Below are positions 42,837 to 51,349 of a stretch of DNA of 64,000 nucleotides, one piece after another. The notes beneath the pieces were generated by a model that was given only the letters and a program-made list of their open reading frames with translations, did not search any database and was not told where the DNA came from. The DNA comes from Streptomyces sp. NBC_00370 (GTDB taxonomy: Bacteria > Actinomycetota > Actinomycetes > Streptomycetales > Streptomycetaceae): NCBI RefSeq assembly GCF_036084755.1, contig NZ_CP107968.1:1912501-1976500 (forward strand), written 5' to 3'. Within the stretch, counting starts at the first letter, position 1. The number at the start of each line of letters is the position of its first letter. A program made the translations under genes and the position numbers.

Positions 42837-42875
42837 GTATGACGTATTCAAGAGGCTGTGATGAAAACGTCGTAC
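42837..42875. promoter_or_regulatory. Candidate GntR operator in the gntK-gntR divergent region
   Basis: GTATGACGT (42837-42845) and ACGTCGTAC (42867-42875) form an inverted repeat, 8 of 9 positions complementary, with 21 bp between. It lies between the gntK start (42770) and the gntR start (42911). Suitable for a GntR dimer-of-dimers but seen by eye only. Confidence 0.4.
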
Positions 42876-42910
42876 TTTCTCCACCGCCGGTCGCCCCGTA
42901 GGCTTGCCCC

Positions 42911-43612
42911 ATGACCACAGAAGGCCAGGGCCTGCATACCCGTGTGCTGGACGCCCTCGGCCTCGCCATCACCGCGGGCGAATACCCGCAGGGCAGCGTC
43001 GTACGCACGGACGAAGTCGCGCAGCGGTTCGATGTGTCCCGCACCGTGGTACGGGAAGTGGTCCGCGTCCTCGAATCGATGCAACTCGTCGCTTCCCGGC
43101 GCCGGGTGGGCGTGACCGTACGCCCCACCGAAGAGTGGAACGTCTACGACCCGCGCGTCATCCGCTGGCGCCTCGCTGGCTCCGACCGGCCGCGCCAGCT
43201 GCGCTCGCTGACGGTGCTGCGCTCCGCGGTCGAACCGGTCGCCGCCGGGCTCGCCGCCGTCAACGCCACGCCTGAGCAGTGCGCCGAACTCACCGAGCAG
43301 GCGCTGGGCATGGTCGCCACCTCCCGGGGCGGCAGGCTCCAGGAATACCTGGTCCACGACATCGCCTTCCACCGGGTGGTGCTCAACGCGTCCGGCAACG
43401 AGATGTTCGCCAGGCTCGGTGACGTGGTGGCCGAGATCCTGGCGGGACGCACCCACCACCAGGTGATGTTCGACGACCCCGACCCGGCTGCGGTCACCCT
43501 GCACGTACGGCTCGCTGAGGCGGTCAGGGAGGGCGAGGCGGCCAGGGCCGAGGAGCTGACCCGGCAGATCGCCGTCGGCGCCCTGCACGAACTGGATGTC
43601 CTCGCGCCCTGA
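42911..43612 (+). CDS. gntR: GntR/FadR-family regulator of gluconate genes
   Basis: 233 residues. The winged helix-turn-helix spans about residues 8-75 (VLDALGLAITAGEYPQGSVV, RFDVSRTVVREVVRVLESMQ). An FCD all-helical effector domain follows, with metal-type ligands in YLVHDIAFHRVVL and LHVRLAEAVRE. It diverges from gntK-gntP and very likely represses them, as SCO1678 does in S. coelicolor (from memory). Single gene. Confidence 0.92.
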   Translation: MTTEGQGLHTRVLDALGLAITAGEYPQGSVVRTDEVAQRFDVSRTVVREVVRVLESMQLVASRRRVGVTVRPTEEWNVYDPRVIRWRLAGSDRPRQLRSLTVLRSAVEPVAAGLAAVNATPEQCAELTEQALGMVATSRGGRLQEYLVHDIAFHRVVLNASGNEMFARLGDVVAEILAGRTHHQVMFDDPDPAAVTLHVRLAEAVREGEAARAEELTRQIAVGALHELDVLAP

Positions 43613-43682
43613 ACCACCGCGGCACGGGATAGTGGGTGCGGACGAAGTGCGTGCGTAGGCGTGAGGAAAGGCAGGTCCTGGG

Positions 43683-44768
43683 ATGTCGCAACAGGTACAA
43701 GGGGTCGTCGCACCCGGAAAGAACGAGCCGGTGCGGGTCGAGACGATCGTTGTACCGGATCCCGGCCCCGGCGAGGCCGTGGTGAAGGTGCAGGCGTGCG
43801 GCGTCTGCCACACCGATCTGCACTACAAGCAGGGCGGGATCAACGACGAGTTCCCGTTCCTGCTCGGGCACGAGGCGGCGGGTCTGGTCGAATCGGTCGG
43901 CGAAGGGGTCACGGACGTGGCACCGGGCGATTTCGTCGTCCTCAACTGGCGCGCCGTGTGCGGCAACTGCCGTGCCTGTCTGCGCGGCAGGCCCTGGTAC
44001 TGCTTCAACACCCACAACGCGAAGCAGAAGATGACCCTGACCGACGGCACGGAGCTGTCGCCGGCGCTCGGTATCGGCGCGTTCGCGGAGAAGACCCTGG
44101 TCGCCGCCGGGCAGTGCACCAAGGTCGACCCGGCCGTGTCCCCGGCCGTGGCGGGACTGCTCGGCTGCGGGGTGATGGCGGGCATCGGCGCCGCGATCAA
44201 CACCGGCCAGGTCGGCAGGGGCGACACGGTCGCCGTGATCGGCTGCGGCGGGGTCGGTGACGCGGCCGTGGTCGGCGCGCGCCTCGCGGGCGCCGCCCGG
44301 ATCATCGCCGTCGACGTCGACGACCGGAAGCTGGCGACGGCCAGGACGATGGGCGCCACCCACACCGTCAACTCGTCGGGGACGGATCCCGTCGAGGCGA
44401 TCCGCGCCCTCACCGGCGGGTTCGGCGCCGATGTCGTCATCGAGGCGGTCGGCCGCCCCGAGACGTACAAGCAGGCGTTCTACGCCCGCGATCTGGCCGG
44501 CACCGTCGTCTTGGTGGGGGTGCCCACCCCGGAGATGACGCTCGAACTGCCGCTGCTGGACGTCTTCGGCCGCGGCGGCGCGCTCAAGTCGTCCTGGTAC
44601 GGCGACTGTCTGCCGTCCCGGGACTTCCCGATGCTCATCGATCTGCACCAGCAGGGCAGGATCGATCTGGAGGCGTTCGTCACCGAGAAGGTGGGCCTGG
44701 GCGACGTCGAGACGGCGTTCTCCCGCATGGGCGACGGCGATGTGCTGCGTTCGGTCGTGATGCTCTGA
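43683..44768 (+). CDS. mscR: S-(hydroxymethyl)mycothiol dehydrogenase
   Basis: 361 residues, zinc-dependent alcohol dehydrogenase, class III-like. Catalytic Zn: [15 protein letters not shown] and [11 protein letters not shown]. The structural Zn Cys cluster [18 protein letters not shown] motif [16 protein letters not shown], and the C-terminal [20 protein letters not shown] are typical of the NAD/mycothiol-dependent formaldehyde dehydrogenase. It oxidises the mycothiol adduct of formaldehyde. One-base overlap with the MBL gene downstream. Confidence 0.92.
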   Translation: MSQQVQGVVAPGKNEPVRVETIVVPDPGPGEAVVKVQACGVCHTDLHYKQGGINDEFPFLLGHEAAGLVESVGEGVTDVAPGDFVVLNWRAVCGNCRACLRGRPWYCFNTHNAKQKMTLTDGTELSPALGIGAFAEKTLVAAGQCTKVDPAVSPAVAGLLGCGVMAGIGAAINTGQVGRGDTVAVIGCGGVGDAAVVGARLAGAARIIAVDVDDRKLATARTMGATHTVNSSGTDPVEAIRALTGGFGADVVIEAVGRPETYKQAFYARDLAGTVVLVGVPTPEMTLELPLLDVFGRGGALKSSWYGDCLPSRDFPMLIDLHQQGRIDLEAFVTEKVGLGDVETAFSRMGDGDVLRSVVML

Positions 44769-45397
44769 TGGCTGCCCGTATCGACCACCTCGTCACCTCA
44801 GGCACCTTCTCCCTCGACGGCGGCACCTGGGACGTCGACAACAACGTCTGGATCGTCGGGGACGACTCCGAGGCGATCGTCATCGACGCCGCGCACGACG
44901 CCGGCACGATCGAGACGGCGCTCGGCGGCCGCGTCCTGCGCGCGATCATCTCCACCCACGGCCATGACGACCACATCGACGCGGCCCCCGAACTGGCCGC
45001 GATGACCGACGCGCCCGTCATGCTCCACCCCGACGACCTCCAGCTCTGGAAGCAGACCCACCCGGGTCTCGCCCCGGACGAGGAACTGTCCGACGGGCAG
45101 ACCATCACCATCGGCGGCACGACCCTGACCGTGCTGCACACACCGGGCCACACACCGGGCGCGATCTGCCTGTACGCGCCCGCACTCGGCACGGTCTTCA
45201 CCGGCGACACGCTGTTCCAGGGCGGCCCCGGCGCGACGGGACGGTCCTTCTCGGACTTCCCGACGATCATCAACTCGATCCGCGACCGGCTGTTCACGCT
45301 CCCGCCCGAGACCGTCGTACGTACCGGGCACGGCGATTCGACCACCATCGGCGACGAGTCACCGCACCTGGACGAATGGATTCAGCGCGGCAGTTGA
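44768..45397 (+). CDS. Metallo-beta-lactamase-fold hydrolase
   Basis: 209 residues. ATG 44768 shares its A with the previous TGA. Metal motif STHGHDDHIDAAPEL (HxHxDH), further His in LHTPGHTPGAICLY, Asp in VFTGDTLFQGG and His in RTGHGDSTTIG: a complete glyoxalase II-type site. Next to the mycothiol-dependent formaldehyde dehydrogenase it probably hydrolyses S-formylmycothiol or a similar thioester. Followed by an imperfect hairpin. Confidence 0.9.
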   Translation: MAARIDHLVTSGTFSLDGGTWDVDNNVWIVGDDSEAIVIDAAHDAGTIETALGGRVLRAIISTHGHDDHIDAAPELAAMTDAPVMLHPDDLQLWKQTHPGLAPDEELSDGQTITIGGTTLTVLHTPGHTPGAICLYAPALGTVFTGDTLFQGGPGATGRSFSDFPTIINSIRDRLFTLPPETVVRTGHGDSTTIGDESPHLDEWIQRGS

Positions 45398-45403
45398 GCG
45401 GGC

Positions 45404-45458
45404 GGTTCGGCGCGCTGTCCCGGCCGGGCGGAGCCCCGTCGGGACGACGCGCTGAACC
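45404..45458. terminator. Imperfect long hairpin after the MBL gene
   Basis: GGTTCGGCGCGCTGTCCCG (45404-45422) pairs with CGGGACGACGCGCTGAACC (45440-45458) with about three mismatches and a 17-nt loop. Confidence 0.6.
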
Positions 45459-45619
45459 ACGCCATCTCGGGTAGCGTGACTCGCAGGACAGAGCAGGACA
45501 TAACCCATCCGGTCGCCTTCCGCCGCCGGCCTCTCCGTCGATCTCCGGCGCTTTCGAACCGTCGGCGGCGTGACGTCCACGTCCACATTCCGGCCGGACG
45601 CTCGAAAGGAATCCGCGTC

Positions 45620-46447
45620 ATGCCCTTCGCGACCGCCCAAGACGGCACCGACATCTACTACAAGGACTGGGGCTCGGGTCAGCCCGTCGTGTTCTCGCAC
45701 GGCTGGCCGCTGAACGCCGACGCCTGGGACGCGCAGCTGCAGTTCATGGCCGACAACGGCTTCCGCGCCATCGCCCACGACCGGCGCGGCGGCGGCCGCT
45801 CCGGGCAGACCTGGGACGGCAACGACCTCGACACGTACGCCGACGACCTGGCGGCGGTCATCGACAAGCTCGATCTGCACGACGTCATCCTGGTCGGCCA
45901 CTCGACGGGCGGCGGCGAGGTCACCCGCTACATCGGCAGGCACGGCACAGGACGCGTCGCCAAGGCCGTACTGCTCGGCGCGATCCCGCCGCTGATGCTC
46001 AAGACCGAGGCGAACCCCGAGGGACTGCCGATCGAGGTCTTCGACCAGATCAGGGCGGGCGTCGCGAACGACCGCTCGCAGTTCTACCAGGACCTCAGCG
46101 AGTCGTTCTACGGCGCCAACCGCGAAGGATCGACCGTCACCCAGGGCATCCGTGACCAGTTCTGGCTCTGGTCGATGACGGTCGGCATCAAGGGCGCGTA
46201 CGACTGCGTCAAGGCGTTCTCCGAGACCGACCTCACCGAGGACCTGAAGAAGTTCGACGTGCCCACCTTGATCGTGCACGGCGACGACGACCAGATCGTG
46301 CCGATCGTGGCCGCGGGAGCCAAGTCCTCCAAGATCGTCAAGGACGTGACCTACAAGGTCTACCCGGGCGCCCCGCACGGCCTCGCGATGGTCCCGGTGT
46401 TCGCGGACGTCTTCAACAAGGACCTCCTCGAATTCGCCCGCGGCTGA
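45620..46447 (+). CDS. Alpha/beta hydrolase, non-haem chloroperoxidase-like
   Basis: 275 residues from ATG 45620 (GAAAGGA upstream). Opening [20 protein letters not shown], oxyanion [11 protein letters not shown], nucleophile [20 protein letters not shown], Asp in [10 protein letters not shown] and His in [10 protein letters not shown]. This is the cofactor-free haloperoxidase/esterase subgroup very common in Streptomyces. Physiological substrate unknown. Single gene with 222 bp of upstream sequence in which I see no gene. Confidence 0.9.
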   Translation: MPFATAQDGTDIYYKDWGSGQPVVFSHGWPLNADAWDAQLQFMADNGFRAIAHDRRGGGRSGQTWDGNDLDTYADDLAAVIDKLDLHDVILVGHSTGGGEVTRYIGRHGTGRVAKAVLLGAIPPLMLKTEANPEGLPIEVFDQIRAGVANDRSQFYQDLSESFYGANREGSTVTQGIRDQFWLWSMTVGIKGAYDCVKAFSETDLTEDLKKFDVPTLIVHGDDDQIVPIVAAGAKSSKIVKDVTYKVYPGAPHGLAMVPVFADVFNKDLLEFARG

Positions 46448-46486
46448 CCGGCCCCGGCAGGCCCCCGCACCTCGGCGGTCCCGCGC

Positions 46487-47776
46487 TCACCAGCGCGGGA
46501 TCGTCGGTGTCACCCAGTCCGCCTCCGCCTTGCGCATCGCCGCCGCGTCGTCGCGTTCGCGCATCGTGCCGTCGTCGTCCAGCCAGCGGCGGTGCAGGCG
46601 GTCCAGTGCGGCGCGGTCGAGTTCGACGCCGAGGCCCGGAGTGTCGGAGACCGTGAGCCGGCCGTCCTTGAAGGTGTGCCGGGCGGTGATCACGTCCTCC
46701 GTCTGCCAGGGGTAGTGACTGTCGCAGGCGTAGTCGAGGTTGGGTACGGTCGCCGCGACATGGGTCATCGCCGCCAGGCTGATGCCCAGGTGGGTGTTGG
46801 AGTGCATGGAGAGGCCGACGCCGAACGTGCGGCAGATGGCGGCGAGTTCGCGGGTACGGTGCAGGCCGCCCCAGTAGTGGTGGTCGGAGAGCACGACCTG
46901 GACGGCGTCGCGGGCGAAGGCGTCGGCGATCTCCGGGAGGGTGGTCACGCACATGTTGGTGGCCAGCGGGACCGACGTGCCGGCCGACACCTCGGCCATC
47001 CGGTCCGTGCCGGTCGCCGGGTCCTCCAGGTATTCGAGCACGTCGGCCAGCTGCTCGGCGACGTACAGCGAAGTCGGCACCGACCAGGCGCCGTTGGGGT
47101 CGAGCCGCAGCGGCTGCCCGGGGAACGCCTCGGCGAGTGCGCGGACGGCGGCGATCTCCTGGTCGGGTGCGAAGACGCCGCCCTTGAGCTTGAACGACGA
47201 GAAGCCGTACTCCTGGGCGAACCTGCGCGCCTGGGCCACGACCCCGGCCGGGTCGACCGCGGCGCCCCAGCCGTCCTGTTCGCCGCCCTCGGGATGCGCG
47301 GCCCAGCGGTAGAAGAGATACGCGCTGTACTCGACGGTGTCGCGGACCTTGCCGCCGAGCAGGGCGTGCACCGGCAGCCCGAGCGTCTTGCCGAACGCGT
47401 CGAGACAGGCGACCTCGAAGCCGGAGACGACGGAGAGCCGGAGCTTGTCCGCCGTCTGCACCCCGCGCAGGCCGCCCGCGTCGACCCGCCCGTCGGTGCT
47501 GCCCGGGTCGCCGCAGACCTCGGCGGCCAGTTCGAACAGGCCGTTCACGTCGCTGACCTGCCGGCCCGGCAGCGCCTCCGCCAGCGGCCGGGCGAGGTCC
47601 AGATACTTCCCGTCGCCGTACGTCTCGCCGACGCCGGTGACCCCGTCCCGGGTGATCACCTCCACGATGAGCCGCGGCGTGTACGGCTGATGCACGCCCT
47701 GAGTGTTGAGCAGGGGCGGATCGGCGATGAGGATCGGGGTGAGCCGGACCTGGTCGATGAGCAGCGCGGTATTCAT
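46487..47776 (-). CDS. gudD: Glucarate dehydratase-like enolase-superfamily enzyme
   Basis: 429 residues from ATG 47776 (MNTALLIDQVRLTPILIADP). Catalytic FKLKGGVF gives the KxK pair. Metal-ligand LRLDPNGAWS and ATNMCVTTLPEI and general-acid regions SDHHYWGG and MHSNTHLGISLAAM follow. The sequence matches the glucarate dehydratase family, which removes water from D-glucarate to 5-keto-4-deoxyglucarate. It converges with the hydrolase gene and is not linked to a sugar-acid transporter here except gntP 4 kb away. Confidence 0.85.
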   Translation of the reverse strand: MNTALLIDQVRLTPILIADPPLLNTQGVHQPYTPRLIVEVITRDGVTGVGETYGDGKYLDLARPLAEALPGRQVSDVNGLFELAAEVCGDPGSTDGRVDAGGLRGVQTADKLRLSVVSGFEVACLDAFGKTLGLPVHALLGGKVRDTVEYSAYLFYRWAAHPEGGEQDGWGAAVDPAGVVAQARRFAQEYGFSSFKLKGGVFAPDQEIAAVRALAEAFPGQPLRLDPNGAWSVPTSLYVAEQLADVLEYLEDPATGTDRMAEVSAGTSVPLATNMCVTTLPEIADAFARDAVQVVLSDHHYWGGLHRTRELAAICRTFGVGLSMHSNTHLGISLAAMTHVAATVPNLDYACDSHYPWQTEDVITARHTFKDGRLTVSDTPGLGVELDRAALDRLHRRWLDDDGTMRERDDAAAMRKAEADWVTPTIPRW

Positions 47777-47849
47777 ACATGAACTGTATTCATAGGCACG
47801 ACCCGCAGACCAGAGGGTCCGGGTCCGCACCGGTCAGAGGCTGGACTAC

Positions 47850-47867
47850 ATACCGACTGGTCGGCAT
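47850..47867. promoter_or_regulatory. Candidate TetR operator before the phosphotransferase-ACAD operon
   Basis: ATACCGACTGGTCGGCAT is an 18-bp imperfect palindrome (14 of 18 positions symmetric), 41 bp before the start at 47908. The 14-mer ACATACCGACTGGT (47848-47861) recurs inverted at 53830-53843, before the SDR-ligase operon that is followed by a tetR gene. Confidence 0.65.
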
Positions 47868-47907
47868 CATGAGATCGGATCACCCATCGTCTTCGGAGGT
47901 ACGCACG

Positions 47908-48951
47908 ATGAGCTCAGCTCCCCCGCCAGGACTCGACCCCGAGCGGCTGCGCGGCCATCTCGACCGCGAACGCCCCGGACTGGTGGGCGGACCGCTCAGT
48001 GCCCGCATGTTCCAGGGCGGCCGGTCGAACCTGACATACGTCGTCACGGACGATACCGGCAGCGTGACGGACGGCGCGGGCCGCTGGGTGGTCCGCAGGC
48101 CGCCGCTGGGGCATGTGCTGGCCACGGCGCACGACATGAAGCGGGAGTACCGCGTGATCAGCGCGCTGCACCCGACGGCCGTCCCGGTGCCGGAGCCGCT
48201 GCTGCTCTGCGAGGACGACGCGGTGCTCGGCGCGCCGTTCTACGTCATGGAGTACGTGGCGGGCACGCCGTACCGCACCGCCGAACAGCTCGCCCCGCTC
48301 GGCCCGGAGCGGACCCGCGCCGCCGTCCTGGCGCTGGTCGACACGCTCGTCGAGCTGCATGCCGTGGACCCCGCGTCGGTGGGCCTCGGGGACTTCGGGC
48401 GGCCCGAGGGCTTCCTCGACCGGCAGCTGCGCCGCTGGGGCAAGCAGCTCGACGGGTCCCGCAACCGTGAGCTGCCCGGCATCGACGAGCTGCACGCGGC
48501 CCTCGGCCGGGCGCTGCCCGACTCCCCCGCGCCGACGGTGATCCACGGCGACTACCGGCTCGACAACGTCCTGCTCGGCGACGACGACCGGATCAAGGCG
48601 GTGCTCGACTGGGAGATGTCGACGCTCGGCGACCCGCTCACCGACCTGGGCCTGCTGGTGATGTACAGCGCCCGGCTCGAACTGGTCGGCTCCCCGATCA
48701 GCACGACGGCGGGCGCGCCGGGCCATCCGACGCCGGGCGAGCTGATCGAGCGGTACGCGAGCCGGTCGGGCCGGGATGCCGCCGCCATCAACTGGTACAC
48801 GGCGTTCGCCTGGTTCAAGCTCGCCGTGATCCTGGAGGGCATCCACTACCGCTACACGCTCGGTCAGACGGTCGGCCCCGGCTTCGACCAGATCGGCGAT
48901 CTCGTCCCCCTGTTCATCCAGCACGGGCTCACCACCCTCCAGGAAGGCTGA
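47908..48951 (+). CDS. APH-family phosphotransferase (ACAD10-like kinase)
   Basis: 347 residues from ATG 47908 after GGAGGT. Brenner-type kinase motif VIHGDYRLDNVLLGDDDRIK with the catalytic Asp, and LDWEMSTLGDPLTDLGLL with the metal-binding Asp. This subgroup is encoded with acyl-CoA dehydrogenases and phosphorylates hydroxyacyl-CoAs (as in ACAD10/11) so the hydroxyl can be eliminated. The next gene, 9 bp away, is an ACAD. Confidence 0.9.
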   Translation: MSSAPPPGLDPERLRGHLDRERPGLVGGPLSARMFQGGRSNLTYVVTDDTGSVTDGAGRWVVRRPPLGHVLATAHDMKREYRVISALHPTAVPVPEPLLLCEDDAVLGAPFYVMEYVAGTPYRTAEQLAPLGPERTRAAVLALVDTLVELHAVDPASVGLGDFGRPEGFLDRQLRRWGKQLDGSRNRELPGIDELHAALGRALPDSPAPTVIHGDYRLDNVLLGDDDRIKAVLDWEMSTLGDPLTDLGLLVMYSARLELVGSPISTTAGAPGHPTPGELIERYASRSGRDAAAINWYTAFAWFKLAVILEGIHYRYTLGQTVGPGFDQIGDLVPLFIQHGLTTLQEG

Positions 48952-48960
48952 GTACACCCC

Positions 48961-50175
48961 ATGGACTTCGCATTCGACGCCCGCACCGAAGAGCTCCGGG
49001 AGAGGCTGCTCGCCTTCATGGACGAGCACGTGCACCCGGCCGAGGAGGTCGCGCACGCGCAGCGCGCCGAGCTGGCGAGCCCCTGGGACACCCCAGCGAT
49101 CGTGGGGGAACTCAAGGCCGAGGCCCGCAGGCAGGGCCTGTGGAACCTCTTCCTGCCGGACGCCGAGTACGGCGCGGGGCTGACCAATCTGCAGTACGCG
49201 CCGCTCGCCGAGATCACCGGCCGCTCCCCGCAGCTCGCCCCGACGGCGCTGAACTGCGCGGCCCCCGACACCGGGAACATGGAGCTGTTGGCCCAGTTCG
49301 CCACCGAGCAGCAGAAGAAGCAGTGGCTGGAGCCGCTGCTGGCGGGCGAGATCCGGTCCGCCTTCGCGATGACGGAGCCCGAGGTGGCCTCGTCGGACGC
49401 GACGAACATCCGGACCCGGATCGACCGGGACGGCGACGACTACGTCGTCAACGGGCGCAAGTGGTACATCTCCGGGGCGATGAACCCGGACTGCAAGATC
49501 TTCATCGTGATGGGCAAGACCGATCCGGACGGCGAGGACGTCCGCCGCCAGCAGTCGATGGTGCTGGTCCCGCGCGACACACCGGGCGTCGAGGTGCGGC
49601 GCGCCATGCAGGTGTACGGCTACGAGGACCACTTCCACGGCGGCCACGCCGAGGTGGTCTTCGACGACGTGCGGGTGCCCGCCGCGAATCTGGTCGGTGA
49701 GGAGGGCGGCGGTTTCGCCATCGCGCAGGCGCGGCTCGGTCCCGGCCGGATCCACCACTGCATGCGGCTGATCGGCATGGCGGAGCGGGCCATCGAGCTG
49801 ATGTGCCGGCGCGCGGTGTCCCGTACGGCCTTCGGCCGGCCGATCGCCCAGCAGGGCGTCGTGCAGAACTGGATCGCGGACGCCCGGGTGACGGTCGAAC
49901 AGCTGCGGCTGCTCGTGCTCAAGACGGCCTGGCTGATGGACACGGCGGGCAACCGGGGCGCGCACACCGAGATCCAGGCCATCAAGATCGCCACGCCGCG
50001 CGCGGTGGTCGACATCATCGACCGCGCGGTCCAGCTGCACGGCGCCGGCGGGGTCAGCCAGGACTTCCCGCTGGCCGAACTGTGGGCGGCGGCGCGGACG
50101 TTGCGGCTGGCCGACGGGCCCGACGAGGTGCATCAGCGGTCGCTGGCCCGGCGGGAGCTGAAGAAGTACCTATAA
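48961..50175 (+). CDS. Acyl-CoA dehydrogenase (ACAD10/11-like)
   Basis: 404 residues. N-terminal MDFAFDARTEELRERLLAFM, FAD/substrate motif AFAMTEPEVASSDATNIRTR, KWYISGAMNPDCKIFIVMG, and C-terminal VQLHGAGGVSQDFPLAELWA with DGPDEVH. Members work with the adjacent APH-type kinase to break down 4-hydroxyacyl-CoAs or branched substrates. Controlled together from the operator near 47850. Specificity is not readable from sequence. Confidence 0.9.
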   Translation: MDFAFDARTEELRERLLAFMDEHVHPAEEVAHAQRAELASPWDTPAIVGELKAEARRQGLWNLFLPDAEYGAGLTNLQYAPLAEITGRSPQLAPTALNCAAPDTGNMELLAQFATEQQKKQWLEPLLAGEIRSAFAMTEPEVASSDATNIRTRIDRDGDDYVVNGRKWYISGAMNPDCKIFIVMGKTDPDGEDVRRQQSMVLVPRDTPGVEVRRAMQVYGYEDHFHGGHAEVVFDDVRVPAANLVGEEGGGFAIAQARLGPGRIHHCMRLIGMAERAIELMCRRAVSRTAFGRPIAQQGVVQNWIADARVTVEQLRLLVLKTAWLMDTAGNRGAHTEIQAIKIATPRAVVDIIDRAVQLHGAGGVSQDFPLAELWAAARTLRLADGPDEVHQRSLARRELKKYL

Positions 50176-50332
50176 CCCTCGGTAGCGGCGGTCGATAGCG
50201 GGGACGGGTGGCGACCATTCGCCACCCATTTCAGCTATTCCAGTGACAATCACCCCGAGAGCAGACATCTCGGCTCCTCCCCTGGCTAGCGTCGTCATCG
50301 CTTTGTCGACTCCACCACAGGGGGAATCACCC

Positions 50333-50707
50333 ATGCGTAAGCGTTCCGTCACCGTTCTGGCCGTGGCCGCCGCGTTCGCCGGCGTCCTCGCCACCGCACC
50401 CACCGCGTCCGCCGAGGCCAACCCGGCCGGCTGCCCGAAGCAGTACTTCTGCGCGTACTCCGGCGAAGGCGAGTCCGGCCGGCTGCTGCTGAAGACGGCG
50501 GGCAACTGGTCGGGCAACATCCCGGGCGTGAAGTCCTTCTTCAACAACGGCGTCAAGTTCGCCGGCGCCGACCATGTCCAGGCGTCCTGGAACTACAACG
50601 GCAGCAGCTGGGGCAACTGCTTCCACTACAACCCGGGCCCCGGGGAGTACAAGGCGGACTTCGACAGCATCACGCTGACGAAGGTGGTGTGGCGCGGCGA
50701 GTGCTGA
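50333..50707 (+). CDS. Secreted peptidase inhibitor family I36 protein
   Basis: 124 residues. Signal peptide MRKRSVTVLAVAAAFAGVLA with cleavage near ASA/EANP. The mature part has Cys in GCPKQYFCAYSGEG and WGNCFHYNPG and ends WRGEC, giving possible disulfides. The small beta-gamma-crystallin-like I36/SMI fold is recognised by this pattern. Secreted, perhaps inhibiting metalloproteases of the producer; function inferred from the family only. Its promoter probably lies in 50176-50332. Confidence 0.85.
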   Translation: MRKRSVTVLAVAAAFAGVLATAPTASAEANPAGCPKQYFCAYSGEGESGRLLLKTAGNWSGNIPGVKSFFNNGVKFAGADHVQASWNYNGSSWGNCFHYNPGPGEYKADFDSITLTKVVWRGEC

Positions 50708-50711
50708 CGAC

Positions 50712-51305
50712 CTAGGGGCGCAGCGCCCGCAGCAGGAGGTCGGCCAGGTGGTCGGCCACCTGCTGCGGGGTGAGCGGGCCCGCCGGGCGGTACCACGTCG
50801 ACAGGTGGTGGACGGACCCGAAGTGGTAGTCCACCACCAGGTCGGACGGGGTCGCCGTGGAGAACACCCCGCTGCGCTGGCCCTCTTCGACCAGCGCGCG
50901 GAACCGCTCGTGGTAGTGCCGCCGCTCCATCCGCACCTGCTTGTTCTTCTCCGGGCTCAGATGGTGCATCGAGCGGAAGAAGATGGCCGCGTCGTCCAGG
51001 TTCTCGATCGTCGTCACGACCACGTCGGCTGCGGCCGCGCGCAGCCGCTGCTCCACCGGTTCGTCGGCGTCGGCGAAGGCGTCGAGCCGCTCCTGCTGGA
51101 GGCGCAGCACCCGCGCGTAGACCTCCTGGAGGAGGTCTTCCTTGGAGCCGAAGTAGTGGTAGAGGGCGCCCTTGGTGACGCCCGCCGCCTCGACGATCTC
51201 CTGGACCGAGGTCCGGTCGTAGCCCTGCTCGGCGAAGAGCCGGGTGGCGGCGGCCAGCAGCCGCTGGGGGACGGGCGTGCCGTTGCCCTCCGTCGTCCTG
51301 GCCAT
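50712..51305 (-). CDS. TetR-family regulator of acyl-CoA genes
   Basis: 197 residues, MARTTEGNGTPVPQRLLAAA. Helix-turn-helix TSVQEIVEAAGVTKGALYHY with FGSKEDLL. The C-terminal domain (FFRSMHHLSPEKNKQVRMER) resembles fatty-acid/acyl-CoA-responsive regulators. Last gene of the leftward SDR-ligase-tetR group; 44 bp after the ligase. Its likely operator ACATACCGACTGGT is found before both flanking operons (47848, 53830), placing 47908-53766 in one regulon. Confidence 0.9.
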   Translation of the reverse strand: MARTTEGNGTPVPQRLLAAATRLFAEQGYDRTSVQEIVEAAGVTKGALYHYFGSKEDLLQEVYARVLRLQQERLDAFADADEPVEQRLRAAAADVVVTTIENLDDAAIFFRSMHHLSPEKNKQVRMERRHYHERFRALVEEGQRSGVFSTATPSDLVVDYHFGSVHHLSTWYRPAGPLTPQQVADHLADLLLRALRP

Positions 51306-51349
51306 GTGCCGCCACCGCCTTGTCTCTTCGTGCCGTCCGCAGTCCGCTG

